Shown here one piece after another: positions 1 through 11,700 of a stretch of 64,000 nucleotides of DNA. Origin of the DNA: Opisthorchis felineus (lineage: Eukaryota; Platyhelminthes; Trematoda; Opisthorchiida; Opisthorchiidae); NCBI GenBank assembly GCA_004794785.1, contig SJOL01006489.1, positions 563,271 through 627,270 on the forward strand, read 5' to 3'. The translations under genes and the position numbers were made by a program. The notes beneath the pieces are model-generated. The model ran no database searches, was not told the origin of the DNA, and saw only the letters and a program-made list of their open reading frames with translations. The first letter of the stretch is position 1. Each line of letters begins with the position of its first letter.

Positions 1-8
1 TTAGTAAA

Positions 9-300
9 ATTCACTCATTTGAAAACAAATTTGGTTTTGCGAGAGACTCACCTGAAACTCAGCTGAATCTCTCGTTTGTGATTTTTCCAGGCCGCTGAAT
101 GTGCTGCACCAGGCCGCCTCATGTTTTAGTTGCTACGATATTCGAGATATCGCGATACATGTATATTCGTAATACACTACTCATAAGGTTGCTGGTGCAG
201 CACATTCAGTTGCCGGTAAACACCACAAACGAGAGATCCAGCTGAGTTCCAGGTGAGTCTCTCGCAAAACCAAATTTGTTTGCAGATGAGTGTATTTCGC
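9..300. repeat. Large inverted repeat, arms about 105 bases, of a dispersed repeat
   Basis: The stretch 9-114 reappears as its reverse complement at 191-300, separated by about 76 bases. Both arms carry the landmarks acaaatttggtttt, gagagactcacctg, ctctcgtttgtg and ctgaatgtgctgcacc. Single arms recur in the same orientation as the left arm at 26386-26480 and 37915-38016, so this is a dispersed family that here sits head to head. No coding potential is seen. It may be the end of a DNA transposon or two copies inserted face to face. Confidence 0.8.
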
Positions 301-760
301 CAATTTCGTGCAATTTGGTTTCAAGTAGAACATAAGGTTGACGGAAACTCGGGGACTGCGCCTACCTGATGAGCCCCAAGAAGGGCGAAACCGGTCGTGG
401 GCTGTCGAAGAATTTTCAGCAACCTTATGAGTAGTGTATTACGTATATGTAATCTTAGTAGTTCGGATGGAGAGCCGGTTTCTTCGAACAAAGTCATGCT
501 TTATCGCCCGTCCTCATAACGTCGATGAAAACTCTGGCCAATCCACTGTACGTTTATTACAAATGAGAGATTCAGGTAGATTACGACTGAAATCAATCTT
601 GAAATGGGTGTTCATCGCAACATTCCTATGATTTGGTGTTCGAGTACGAAGTAAGGTTTATGGATATTCGGGAACTGCGCGAAAGGCGAAACCGGACATT
701 AACTGTCGATGAGTTTTGAGCAACCCTTGGAGTAGTGTTCCGTCAAGAAAGTGTACTGCG
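301..760. repeat. Flanking half of the same dispersed repeat, two diverged copies
   Basis: At about 310-440 a block with the landmarks ggcgaaaccggtcgtgg, ctgtcgaagaattttcagc and aaccttatgagtagtgt follows the right arm of the inverted repeat. A diverged version follows at about 620-745 (gaaaccggacattaactgtc, gagttttgagcaaccc). The block lies next to an arm in reverse orientation at 37795-37915, showing that block and arm form one unit of about 240 bases. A further partial copy is at about 21330-21410. Confidence 0.65.
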
Positions 761-3637
761 ATATCTTAATATCGTACCAGGTGGAATATCAGGCGGCCTT
801 TGTGCAGCGTATTCGGGTGAAGAATACCATAAGCGAGTTATTTGGATGGATTTTAGTTGTCTCCTGCCAGCACCAGCTTGGTTTTCAACTAAGTGTTCCT
901 CACAGTAAAACTTCATTTCCTGATGCCTCCATGAATGGTATCTGGTTTAACTTGAAGTTTTAGGTTTTCTCTTCGGTGATGATCTCAAGGATCCAGTTGT
1001 ATTTTCTCAAATTTGGAGTACATCGGTTGGACAAGAGCCGAAATTTTCAAAAGAGCTGATGGTTCTTGGATTTCTGGCACCGTATCTCGAGCTTAGCACT
1101 AGGTTGATTAGGGATAGCCAATCGCGGAAATTGACTCGAATCAGCGCGCTCCAGACTCTTCTTGATTTCCTTCGTACCGTTCCGCCCAGTTCTTGGTTTG
1201 CGCTGCCCAGATGTTTATTGTGTTGTATTCCTAATTTCTTGCGACTGTGCTGATAGTGACTCCCTAACTATCGCCTTGCAGACCAAAACCGACCAAAATA
1301 CCCTAAAACCGAACGCTCCTGTGTGCCAAGTTTTTAATAGTGCTAAAGGTTACAATTGTGGACCAAATATTTTCAAAACCATAAAACGCCATATGCGTTC
1401 AGCGTACTAATAATGCACGATCCCGGTCTATCCGAAACCGACAGCATTGTCCAACCGCCAGGTTGTTCACATCTACAAAACCCCACAATGCTCTGGATAT
1501 TCCGGAGTGTTAAGCCCACTACGGTGCCACGAGTGACCCTGTGGTAATCGTTGTACAGGTCAAGCTGAATAATGCTACCTTGGGCGAGTTTAATGAATCG
1601 TACAAGCCACCAGACCACCTTTGTGTACACTCTGGGTCTCAACTCTTCATTTGTATTCAGTTGGACATGCTGATGGCCTTAGAACCGTCCCTATCTTTTC
1701 AGCCTCCGGTTTTATTCCCTCTGATTTACTGAGGATACACTTTGGCTTCATCAAAGGCATAGCAAACCATGAGGCGACACGGTGAACTGGGTTTGCCGAA
1801 GTAAGACTTCCCTCGAAAGTTGGTGCGGTCGCGGTCCGACCACTTGACACCCCCGTCAAGTTAGTTGTCACCACCAATTTGAAACCAGCTGTCTTGGAAT
1901 TGGTAGCTGTCCATCAAAACAAGACCAGTTTATATGCATCAGATACGATTATGTGGAAAACGAGTTACTCTTATCTGGCTTCGCGCTTCAACTAGAATTG
2001 CTCGGAATGGGGATTCCCTAGAAGTTTAGGTCTGTGGCATACTAGCCGTTCAACCTATTGCTTTAAAAATTATCCACCCGGGCTCAAGTATGTAGCTGCC
2101 TTGTATTGCAATATACATGTCACATATAACAGTTATAAGATAACAGGTAATGAAAATCAGGGGGTTGTTTCACTGGAAAACAGAGTGTAGATGATTGGAG
2201 CGTATGAAAAAGGCGGATCAGTTACGGCTGTCAGCAAAAACAATTTCCAAACAGCGTGAACGATGTCACCGGAACGCAATGGAAGGGTAACATAACCAAA
2301 GTACCACTTATTGGCGATATCGCTGATAGTTCGACTGATTTTTCACACTTCCGGACGAATTGACTGAACTGCGTTTGGTTGAAGCATTTTGCCTTTATTG
2401 ATAGAAGCTTGACACTTGAAACAACTTTTTACCCAGCACCTTCCGAAAAAGGCTGTCTTTGTAAAGAGGTCATATTCGTTTGTGCGCTTGCTGTAAGGAA
2501 CTAATAGAGCCGTGTGATAGGTGTTTAAGGACGATATCGCTTTTACCTTCCTGTAACAGCCAGCGTAGACACAATAGCACAAAAGGTTACTTTCACCTCA
2601 GCTCAGCTTGCTGACGCGTGAAGATGAGCTGGCTTCCTGGATGTTTCGGTTTGCAACCGTCCAAATACAGAATATAGCATGGTGATTGTAAGAAAATGTG
2701 TTCTCCTACATGAAGAGCACTCCTTCAAACCAAGAACCAATTTATATATCCTCGAAGAATGCTCTTCATAAGGGTGAGGAGACCTTAGCTCCGATAAACG
2801 TTCCCACCATAAATGTGGATGAGTAGAGAATTAAAAACGATATTTGTTTGTTTGTCGGTATGCTCTTGCGTTGAAGAGTCGTCACTGCTCAGATGTCTAT
2901 TCACAATGTGGCCAGTCACTGCTTAGTGACCTCCACTTGTTATTTCCAGGTATCCACAAACAAATAGCTAGAAAACGTTTGTTATTCGCCTGCTGTGCTG
3001 GGCTCCTGTACTCCTATAGAACCAAAAAAGCACTAGGCCATGCCGAAATCCTAGTCTAACTCGTGCGTTGACTTCAGAGGAAGACATTTTCCTCATTTTT
3101 GTGCACATGAAAGTCCAGTTGTTTAATCGATGAACTGAACGGTACACAAGGGGTGGGAGACTACCAGGTTGCCGAAACCCAGTTAAGATTGATAGAAAAG
3201 CGAGGATGGACACGAATCGCCTTCTGAGCTTACGTTTACCGTGAAGATGAGCCAGGATGTAGTGACTGTGGTTTGTTCCATAGGTAGTTGATTATCCGCC
3301 ATACAATGATGTACTCTGCCACATGAATAACCGCCTCTTAGAACGAAACCCCAAAAGCGCAATCAGGTTGCTACTCAAAGACATAGCTTACCAGTTATTC
3401 AGATACATGGCACATCGGTTTTCATTGATTTTTGACAAATTTTATTGTCCTTCACTGGTCTTTTCTCTAATACACCTCTTCGTCTGCTGACTGTGACAAA
3501 ACAAATCTTTCCCTGATGAACCCTCCATATTTACGTGATTGTTGGTCACTATTCCGAAGGGTCGACGGAGTCTACGTCTTCAAGTTAATGGATTGTTGTA
3601 ACACTCCATCACCATATTTCCCATCATTCACTTCCAG
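761..3637. other. No recognisable gene
   Basis: Only short open frames without family resemblance or convincing splice sites are seen on either strand. I recognise no repeat, RNA gene or transposon domain here. The stretch lies upstream of the possible exon at 3638 and could be intergenic. Confidence 0.5.
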
Positions 3638-3727
3638 GGCTATCGGAAAATAAATACAGATCCAAATGCACCCTGCGATCTCACTGTATCCACTGTCCGA
3701 GAGAAGATACTTCTAAAAGACGACGAA
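3638..3727 (+). CDS. Possible isolated 30-codon internal exon, gene unknown
   Basis: Ninety bases are bracketed by a good acceptor (cacttccag) and a consensus donor (gaa|gtaagt), with the frame open throughout and phase 0 at both ends. The peptide is polar, starts GYRKINTDPN and ends LLKDDE. I do not recognise the family. It is in the right orientation to belong to the missing 5' part of TRIP4, which starts 4.5 kb downstream, but it does not resemble the TRIP4 N-terminus as I know it. It could equally be a chance open stretch. Confidence 0.25.
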
Positions 3728-4339
3728 GTAAGTAGTAGTGCTTCGCCTACTGAAATAAATTATTTGGAGATTGTAATCGCTTTAAAACAACCGCAGCCTT
3801 TCGTGCCACGCTTACGTGCTAGTTGAAATGATTGACCACAAAGTACAAACGGTCGACCACGTACACATGACCGATCCCTCTATGCCCACCCGATAACCGT
3901 CAGCCAAAACACGGCATGTTATATGACCGAGCTTTTCTGGAGCCATCCGTAGCTTCCCGATTGAAATCGTCTCTGTTTTGAGCCGGATTTAAGGAGTGGA
4001 TTGGCAGTCTAGCTTTATGCTCTACGTTTGTACCACTGTTTCCAGTATTGTGCACAGACGAATTTAAGTCAGTGCAGATGGACTGTGTTGGCTGCTTTAT
4101 AGATTTCAATGAATGTGCGTCGTCAAACTTAAGTGTTGTTTATTGTCATTATTAGATGTAACACCAGTTATTGTTTGGTGTACTTGTCTATGGTGTTTCA
4201 CCGTAACAAGCTTCGCGAAGTGCTTCATCATTCTACTTGATATATCGCTCAGATTGACATCCCTTATCTGGTACCACAGACTGCTGCGATGTTACACTAG
4301 CATCGTTTGCAGATAGCGATCCAACTGGGTGGCATTCAC

Positions 4340-4359
4340 TATATATATATATATATATA
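4340..4359. repeat. (AT)n microsatellite
   Basis: About ten uninterrupted AT/TA units lie in sequence without a recognisable gene. Confidence 0.9.
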
Positions 4360-5038
4360 CCAATCCCCACAAAGAGGATGAAAAGGCTACAGTCACCTGG
4401 GGCTAGCTCGCTTAGGTCCATAGAGTGCGTTTTCAAAGAAACGATTTTGTAATAGTCGGTCGTTTTGACCGACTCAACACAGACTAATAAGGGCAGTCTC
4501 CGACGCCTCGGAACTATTCTGTAGAGCTGTAGATAACTGTGTTATTTAATACTAGAACAGCAGAAAAACCGGTGTCAATTATGTGGTCAATTTTTGCCGC
4601 GCGTTCTTGTGACTGCAAACAGTGGAGTTTCTCATACACATATATCCTCTTGTAGAGAGTTTGGAGTGCTCTTCAAAACCAGTAGAGTGAACTACCTATT
4701 TCGAGAGTTCAGGCATCCACCCAACCTTTACGAATGAAGAGCGATGATGATATTTTCACAGGACCTTATAAGAAAACCAACATATTCCCCTGATCCTCTT
4801 TGCCGGGCCTGTTTGATTTTGGCGCTGTGAGGTTTATACTGAAATGAGCTTGAACTGTTCTGTACCTGTTCCGAATGATGCAAAGCTATAATCGCATATT
4901 TTTTTGGATAAGTCGTCGTATAGAAATATGATAAGACTTGTTTGAAGAAATATGGTTGTATGGAACGTTTTACACAAATTTCGCGTTACTAACCCACAGT
5001 TTTGACAAACAATGGATGCTACCTTGGTCGAGTTCAGT

Positions 5039-5539
5039 TCAGCTCACTTCATGAACCGTGCACCAAAGTGCAGTGGTTCCAGCTGCTACAGCTTCGTTCA
5101 CCGGGGATAGGGAGAAAATTGGGAACTGAGAGCCACGCGTTGGATGCGATGGCCCAGGCCACGCATTGATGACAAATGGATCTGTTATCCAGAGTGGCAG
5201 GAAGTGAGAGGCGATAGCTTTGATGCGAGAGGACCATTGACTACGTGACACAGTCATATCTATCAGGGTCTCGTCCCGTTTTCTCCATACGGGGATTCGG
5301 AAGTTACGAACGCGACTGGTAAGGGCTTGAGTGAAGCTTTCGCAGAACCAGTTCCATGAAAGTCTCCCCACGTAAGCGGCGGGTTGCATAAGTCCCAGTA
5401 GAACGCGCTCTTGAGTAAATTTAACAACTCCACGGTGACCTCTATTGTCAACCATTGGAATAAGATCGGACAGTTTCAACCGTTGTTTTCTGCTTCCCTC
5501 AGAAGCACTGGTCGGGAATTGTAGAAGAATAATATGCAA
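5039..5539 (-). mobile_element. 3' tail of an RTE-like LINE, decayed
   Basis: A 166-residue open frame contains the motifs expected near the C-terminus of fluke RTE-type polyproteins: FTQALTSRV, FRIPVW and SRSQWSSRIKAIA. These match the positions of CELSCTGHCRLPGW and the following W/S-rich tail in the longer copy at 43.3 kb. The segment after that (FSLSPVNEAVAAG) recurs at about 35150 as LPSVNEAVAA. The region upstream of FTQALT does not match the family in this frame, so a frameshift or junction is likely. No reverse transcriptase core remains. Confidence 0.55.
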
Positions 5540-6071
5540 TGATGCTATACCTCTTATCGAGCAAGCTCATCATTAGTCAACCCCCTTTATCTTTGACCAA
5601 TTTTCTCCCGTTATTTTATTGTTTTTCGACTAAAGCTGAAAGGAACCATCGTACTTCGTTTTATTGTCCATTAACATTTGTGTTAGGATTGTTGGGTCTG
5701 TGTGTAGAAAACCCTGGGCAATTCTTCGAGGACACTGATTGTAGTTTAGCGGTGTGGCGTGTATCTCTTCACACTTTATATTAGGAGCCTTAGCTATGGG
5801 GAGTTTTTGTTACGATATCCGTAATTTTCTCCTCATTTCCAGTTACTTGTCATTGTTTGAACTCCCAAAATCGACGTCTATTCATTATGCATATGAATAC
5901 ATTCTTCCTTAACACATTTCCAGGAGAAGGCCGTAAAATCTACTTGCATATTGTCGACCGATTAATGTGTCCAGTTGATTCAGAGCAAAAAGTGATTCGG
6001 AACAAGCTCTGGAACGTTTCATGGATGCTAAGATTGTTCTCTTCGTCATTGGTTGCAGTCAGTACTACTAT

Positions 6072-6095
6072 TAATAATAATAATAATAATAATAA
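6072..6095. repeat. (TAA)n microsatellite
   Basis: Eight consecutive TAA units. Confidence 0.9.
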
Positions 6096-6268
6096 AGTTT
6101 GACTCATCCAGAAGTAGAAATAGGGTTGCTGACACACAACGCACCTCTCTGCTATGTTAACGAATATCCCCAGGGTTATTTTCAATCAAATTGAAAAAGC
6201 TTGGGACCGATTGGGGAGTAATCGTTTCAGAAGGGTTTGGTAAGTAATCAGTGGATTTATAGCTGGGC

Positions 6269-6741
6269 AACGTTTCGCTTTTGGCAAAAAAGCTTCGTCA
6301 GGCCAAGTGAGTAGGTTACTAGATTAGCCGAGTTTCCATGTCGGATAACCTGTCAGCAAGATCTCCTTCGACTGGCACGCTAGGTCAGTGTTGAATGTCG
6401 ACTAAAATGTCCTGTCGATTAGTATGGGTGCCTGATTCTAATTGCCGATTAGTCCGGGTTGGTTTAGAAGTATTTTAAATGGGTTTAGGTCCTTGATCTT
6501 CTGGTTCAGAGCGCTTCAATTGATGATTTCTCTTGGGTGCCGTTTGGAAATTTTGTTGGTCTGTGTGGGTTCATCAACAGTTTGATCAGAATGGGTGCGA
6601 TTAAGTGGACTTCTTGTAGGTTTGGGCTAAGCCACTTTTGATGGCTCCTCTTCACTGATGACCGCACTGTCTTAAAACTCGGCCTGTCCAGTAACGTACT
6701 CATTTGGCTAGACGAAGCTTTCGTGCCAAAAGCGAAACGTT
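6269..6741. mobile_element. MITE-like element with 30-base terminal inverted repeats
   Basis: The sequence at 6270-6299 (core cgtttcgcttttggc, then agcttcgtc) is matched by its near-exact reverse complement at 6711-6741 (gacgaagctt, then gccaaaagcgaaacg), with about two mismatches in 31 bases. The 410 bases between have no recognisable coding sequence. Short element, paired termini and no transposase fit a non-autonomous DNA transposon. I see no clear target-site duplication, so two unrelated insertions facing each other are not excluded. Confidence 0.55.
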
Positions 6742-7103
6742 AACTCTACCGACTGTCAAAAAAACTTCGAAACGAAGATTTCCCGGTTACTTCAAACACA
6801 CAAGCATTCGTCTGGGGGCCTCTGGAACCATTCAGTGCCAATCATGAAAATGAACTTATCAACAAACGTTTTGACTCACCATCACTGATCGTTTCGTGCT
6901 GATCTTCTCGCATTGCGAAACCAATAGGCTACCAGTCTTTACTATCATTGTAGGAGTATCAATGAACGGCGACCCGCAACAAACATGAATCAGTCACACT
7001 ATTCTTCAGGAGCGCTGATTTTTTTGGTAACCATCGTGACTACTCATGCTGAAAGTCGAATTGGGCTCAGCTGACACCAAAAACACGATTCAATCCATGT
7101 TTT

Positions 7104-7604
7104 TCACAGTAAATGCAGTCCAACTGAGCAGTGAGTCTTCTGGGTCCGCTTACGTTCAAATTCGAGCGGATGGTCGTCTGTTCGCCCTAAATTTCTGGGA
7201 GGACGCTGCATTCGAACGGTACATTCAATTTGTACCATTTTGGTTACAAGGTTGGAAACATCGTGGTCTATAAAGTCACTGCAACCTGATTTGGTATCTA
7301 AAATGTTACGAAATGTGCTCGCGATCATCGTTGACGGGACGGTTATCCTAGCCGTAAGGGGTGTCATCAATCGCTGGCATATCCATCGTGAGCCTCCTCT
7401 CAACAGCGACCCCCATACAACAGACCATTTGAGTTGGTTCCTCCAGGACTGGATAAGTGTATTCGTTTTGTGGGCATGATCATAGGCTTTGATTGAAAAT
7501 ATACCAAGTTTGTCGAGACTGACAAACGAATTGGCTGTGTAGCCAGTAACGAAGAACCTCAAACATCCGACGTTTTCATAAGCAGAGTTACACTGTTGAA
7601 TCAA
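7104..7604 (-). CDS. Unassigned 166-codon open frame
   Basis: This frame is long for the non-genic parts of this window, where open frames seldom pass 110 codons. The predicted protein has no signal peptide, no clear membrane segment and no motif I recognise; a few W and C residues are scattered. No splice sites link it to neighbours. It may be a chance open frame, a transposon remnant or a diverged exon. It lies just upstream of, and opposite to, the first visible TRIP4 exon. Confidence 0.2.
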   Translation of the reverse strand: MIQQCNSAYENVGCLRFFVTGYTANSFVSLDKLGIFSIKAYDHAHKTNTLIQSWRNQLKWSVVWGSLLRGGSRWICQRLMTPLTARITVPSTMIASTFRNILDTKSGCSDFIDHDVSNLVTKMVQIECTVRMQRPPRNLGRTDDHPLEFERKRTQKTHCSVGLHLL

Positions 7605-8135
7605 GAAAGCTGTGCATCTGCTAATGTAGTGCTATAAAGTGCTACAAATTAACACTAAGCTGAACGTCCTTCATGATTACCCTTTTAATGCCGTGTTTGT
7701 CCACGAAATAGACAGATGGGTTCTGTAGAAATCCGAGTGATCTCCCCGGTTTTTATTTCACATCACACTCGGAAATCAATTAGTGACAGCAGGGCAGTGG
7801 AGGTAGGTTAGGGAGACAAAGCTGGTGGCATTGAATGAGTAGGTGCATTTCCTCGGAACTCACACGTAACTACATGGTATTTACTCGTGAGTTTATTGTT
7901 GCCGACAGTCAAACCTTTAAAATCATTCAGCATTTTGGGTAGACAATATCCCCTTGAGCCGGTACTTAAGGGAAGAGACAATCATTACTAGTTGTCCTGC
8001 GCGATTATGGACCATCCGATGTAAGTGAACGTCGCATACCAGAAAATGTACCTCATAGAATCTGGAAGGCGGGTCAGTTGTCAGAGGTTTGAACTTACCC
8101 GGATTGATGTTGTCAATCCATGCTTATGAAGCTAA
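7605..8135. other. No recognisable gene upstream of TRIP4 zinc-finger exon
   Basis: No TRIP4 N-terminal exon, repeat or RNA gene could be recognised here. Confidence 0.5.
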
Positions 8136-8222
8136 CTGGCGACAACAGAATCATGTTTTTTCTTATCCACAAACGTAACGAGAAACTTTACGAGTGAACC
8201 TCTGTTCGTTACTCCCAAGGAC

Positions 8223-8706
8223 ATGGTGAAAATAGATTCTTCTGGCCCCAGGAAGAAACAAAAACCCAAATTCTATCCATTGTTCACCGAAGGGGCTCGT
8301 GGCGATCATCTCGTTTCCTTGCTGCCTGGGCGTCATCCTTGTCAATGTCTCGCTACCAAACATCAGCTCGTGAGTAATTGCACTAATTGTGGTCGCATCA
8401 TCTGTGCACAGGAAGGTTCCGGTCCCTGCTTTTTCTGCGGCAATCTTGTTTGCCCTAAGGAAGAGAGGGATAAAATTGCTTTAGGCACAAAGCAGGCAGT
8501 GAAGCTGAAAAATCGCCTTTTGCATGCCCCATGGGCACCGGGTACACAAACTCCCCCTTATCGCCGTAAATCATGCAACAAGCGGGCGAACGCAGTGAAC
8601 GTTCCAGGATCCTACGAGGATGAGAACTCTCAGGAGGAAGACGAAGAGTGGGATCTTATCCAGGTGCATACTATGAAGGAAGACGCACAGCAACGGTTGG
8701 AAGAAG
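8223..8706 (+). CDS. TRIP4: TRIP4 exon with C2HC5 zinc finger
   Basis: The open frame continues upstream of this ATG to a stop at about 8133, so the ATG is probably internal. Plausible acceptors are ttacgag before 8193 and ttactcccaag before 8220. The exon starts with a basic linker (RKKQKPKF), as in human TRIP4 before the zinc finger. It must end at 8706 with the non-canonical donor GAAG|GCAAGT, since this alone gives the conserved junction LEEG-LAAALANRD in frame. Reading past it meets a stop within 32 bases. Confidence 0.85.
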
Positions 8707-11700
8707 GCAAGTACAGTTTGCTTGTATTTATTCACTGACTTAGCCATGTGGCTCAGTGTCTGTCAGTAGCATTACGCTTGAGCTCGTTGTCATTATGCAA
8801 GACCATCTTTTCTGTTTCCGCTGGGGAAATAAGTGTGGAGTGTACATTTCATGACTCATTCGTCACAACATTTCACCGGTATACATTGTTCCGGATATGT
8901 TTTTGAAAAAATGCAAAATCACTGGCTACAAAGGATGAGTAGTCTGCTTAGAAGGAAAAGCCTTCTTCAGAGAAGTTGACATAGGATCACGCGAACTGAA
9001 ACTGCACAGTTAAAGTAAGAGTGCTTCCCCCTGTCCTGCCTGAATAAAAGTGAATCACTGTGTTCAACAACCAGTAACTGAATGCTAGTTTTTAGCTAAC
9101 ATTTGGAAGTTAGTGATGGGCATCTCCCTCGGGCTTTGTGACATAACAAATACTGATGGTTTATAACAATAATAAAACAACCTGACAGTACTTCTCGCAT
9201 TTTATAGTTTGACTTTGCTGTTCAAGATGAAATGCACAACTGGTACGTCTTGTTTTAGTAAAGAGCACTGTCTGATTGGATGCGTCTTGACTTTAAAGAG
9301 TTGAAGGTGAACCCTAGTCAATGGCACTCATGTTGCTTGACTGAACGTCGCCGGTGTAGGCCCCTCGAATATCCCTGATAGACTAGCAGTAGGTCCTCTC
9401 CCTTCTATTTCTTTACTCACAAATTAATTACCATCGCTACACGGTAGTAAAGCGCTGGTATTCAGCACTGATGATCATCATTGAAAACACGGTGATTTTT
9501 ACAGTTCCCCAGACTATTGATAAGTTTGAGCGTCATCTTACCAAATCTGGTCACTTCGCCTTCGCGGTTAGTGCAAAGGAGATAGGTGCTGTGAGATGCT
9601 GAGTGCTGCAAGTTACAGAGCGAGTTAATTAGTCGAAACATTCAAACTTTACCACCACCAAGGGTAGTCCATCAAGGAACAATGAGGGGAATTAAAACCT
9701 AACCAACGTGGACGAGAAGACTGGCGAGTCTGACGTTAGGCTGTCGTGATCGGTGGGATTGAAGTCATACACTAATGATTTTCGGATTTGGGTGAATGGT
9801 ATCCTGTGGTTCAGTTGGCTGGTCACCTATCGGTTGTCGTGCTTGACATGGTGATGCAAGCCGAACTAAATGGCCGATAACTGGGCTCTGTCCGACTTGT
9901 TGACACGTGACGTAGTTATGTGGATTTCACAACAGCAGTTAGCATGCATGCCAAAATTTTCCCGTAGCATATGCACGCCGTCAAATTTCACCTGATAATT
10001 CTCAGCTGGTAAGTGGAGTGCTATGGCAGAGTCCCGTCCCAGTTGCGTTAGCTCGTTAGAAGTTCCCGCAGTTGCCCTAGAGTGCCGCTTATGTTGATTG
10101 ACTCGAATCTTCGGTTGCCTGCTTGTTTGTCCTATATAAGACCTGTCGCACTGAGCGCAGTCGGTTTTGTAGATGGCAGACATCTGGTCGTCGGGTTTGA
10201 TCGGATCCTTTGCACGAACTAGCCATCTGCGAAGTGTGTTGTGTATGTGAAACCTGGTTCGGTTGTTAAGTTCTGTCGTCCACTGTGGTTAGGTCTTAAT
10301 TCCTGTCATCGCTCCTTGACAGAGACTGTCCTTAGTGGTGAAAAAGTTGGAAAAGTTTAGACCAATAAATTCGCTTGGTACCCTCCACTAGTTTCATTAT
10401 ACTGGTCAGTTTACATAAGTTAGTCGAGGGTTTCTCCCAATTACGTCCCTTCAATTTACTTCTCTGTGGTAAGATGAGCACTTTCTGTTGACCGTCAACT
10501 AAGGAATAGAGGATTAGGAGAATTCTTCGAATGGCGTTTATGTGAACATTTTGAGGTAATTAACGGAAGGTTATTTGGGTCATGAAACAGGGAAGTAAAC
10601 CTTGTTTACCCTTGCAGATTTATCTTTTCATACAACCAATCGCGATGCTGAAATGAGCGTGGACGCCAGGAATTTAGAAAGCGAACGTCATTGAACATGT
10701 ACTGGAATCCTAGCCTGCTTAACGCTTATGGCGTTCCTATGTATTCTGTGGTCTCACGTAAATCTCATAACGCTGTATCGTGTTCTGACCAATCTTTCCT
10801 TTCGATATTAACATTTTCATTACTTACGCGATCAGTCGTACTTAATCAAAAGTGTGAGCACCTATAGCGTACATCAGTATGAACACCGAGCTTTGGCTTC
10901 ATGTTTGTAGGTCTGGCAGCAGCTTTGGCTAACCGTGATCGCCTACTAGAATACGATGTTACCACCGCTCGCCGGACACGTGTACTTGATGACGAGATGG
11001 ACTACTTCGTATCCGAGGGCAGTGGTGGCGCCGCTGCTTGGCTCAGCCCCGAAGCGCGTGAACGGGTTGCGAAACGTTTAGCTGAGCTCCGCGCACTTCG
11101 CCACGCATCCAGACTTCAGGGAACGCAGTTATGTATAGACTTTGCTGGACGGTCAGTGGAGATTATGGTAAGTACATTGTATGACATCGACTTACCACTA
11201 GGTCGGTGAATTGGGTAGGGTAGCTCAGTGGTTTGCGGTAGGAACTCTGACTCTGTACCCTGTTGCACTCTTCGGTCGAAAGCTTTACTCCAGCCTATGA
11301 TGAGCTTGGGGTCCAATTTTTTGCAGGTTATTATGTACATCTGATAATTATTATTGTTACTATTATCGTACGGCTGAATTTGTGGTGCGCTAGCTACCCT
11401 CACAAAGTCGGATTTTGTCGGGCATGAGGTTGCCAAGAGCAATCAGCTATCTTTGCCTCAGTGGTTAGAGCACGAATTTACTGACCGGAAAGTCCGTAGT
11501 TCGAACCCGACCTCTGCCTCTCGACTTCCCCTGTCTAGGCTTGGGCAACCTGACAGTATCCCAGCCCTCGTGCTTCTTTCGGGTGGCATAGCAGTTAGGC
11601 ACCGAAAGAGTGTTACAGCTGGACGATTAATTGATTTATTAATTTATTAATTAACTAATTAATTTATCATTATTATTATTATAGTTGTAAGACGATTACT

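Noticed and set aside
5857..6060. Two candidate plus-strand exons after acatttccag
   Set aside because: Neither frame has a good donor, and no family was recognised; an overlapping frame (EQALERFMDAK) is equally plausible.
11456..11510. tRNA gene
   Set aside because: A and B boxes are present but the sequence continues into a shared SINE body and no full cloverleaf was apparent.
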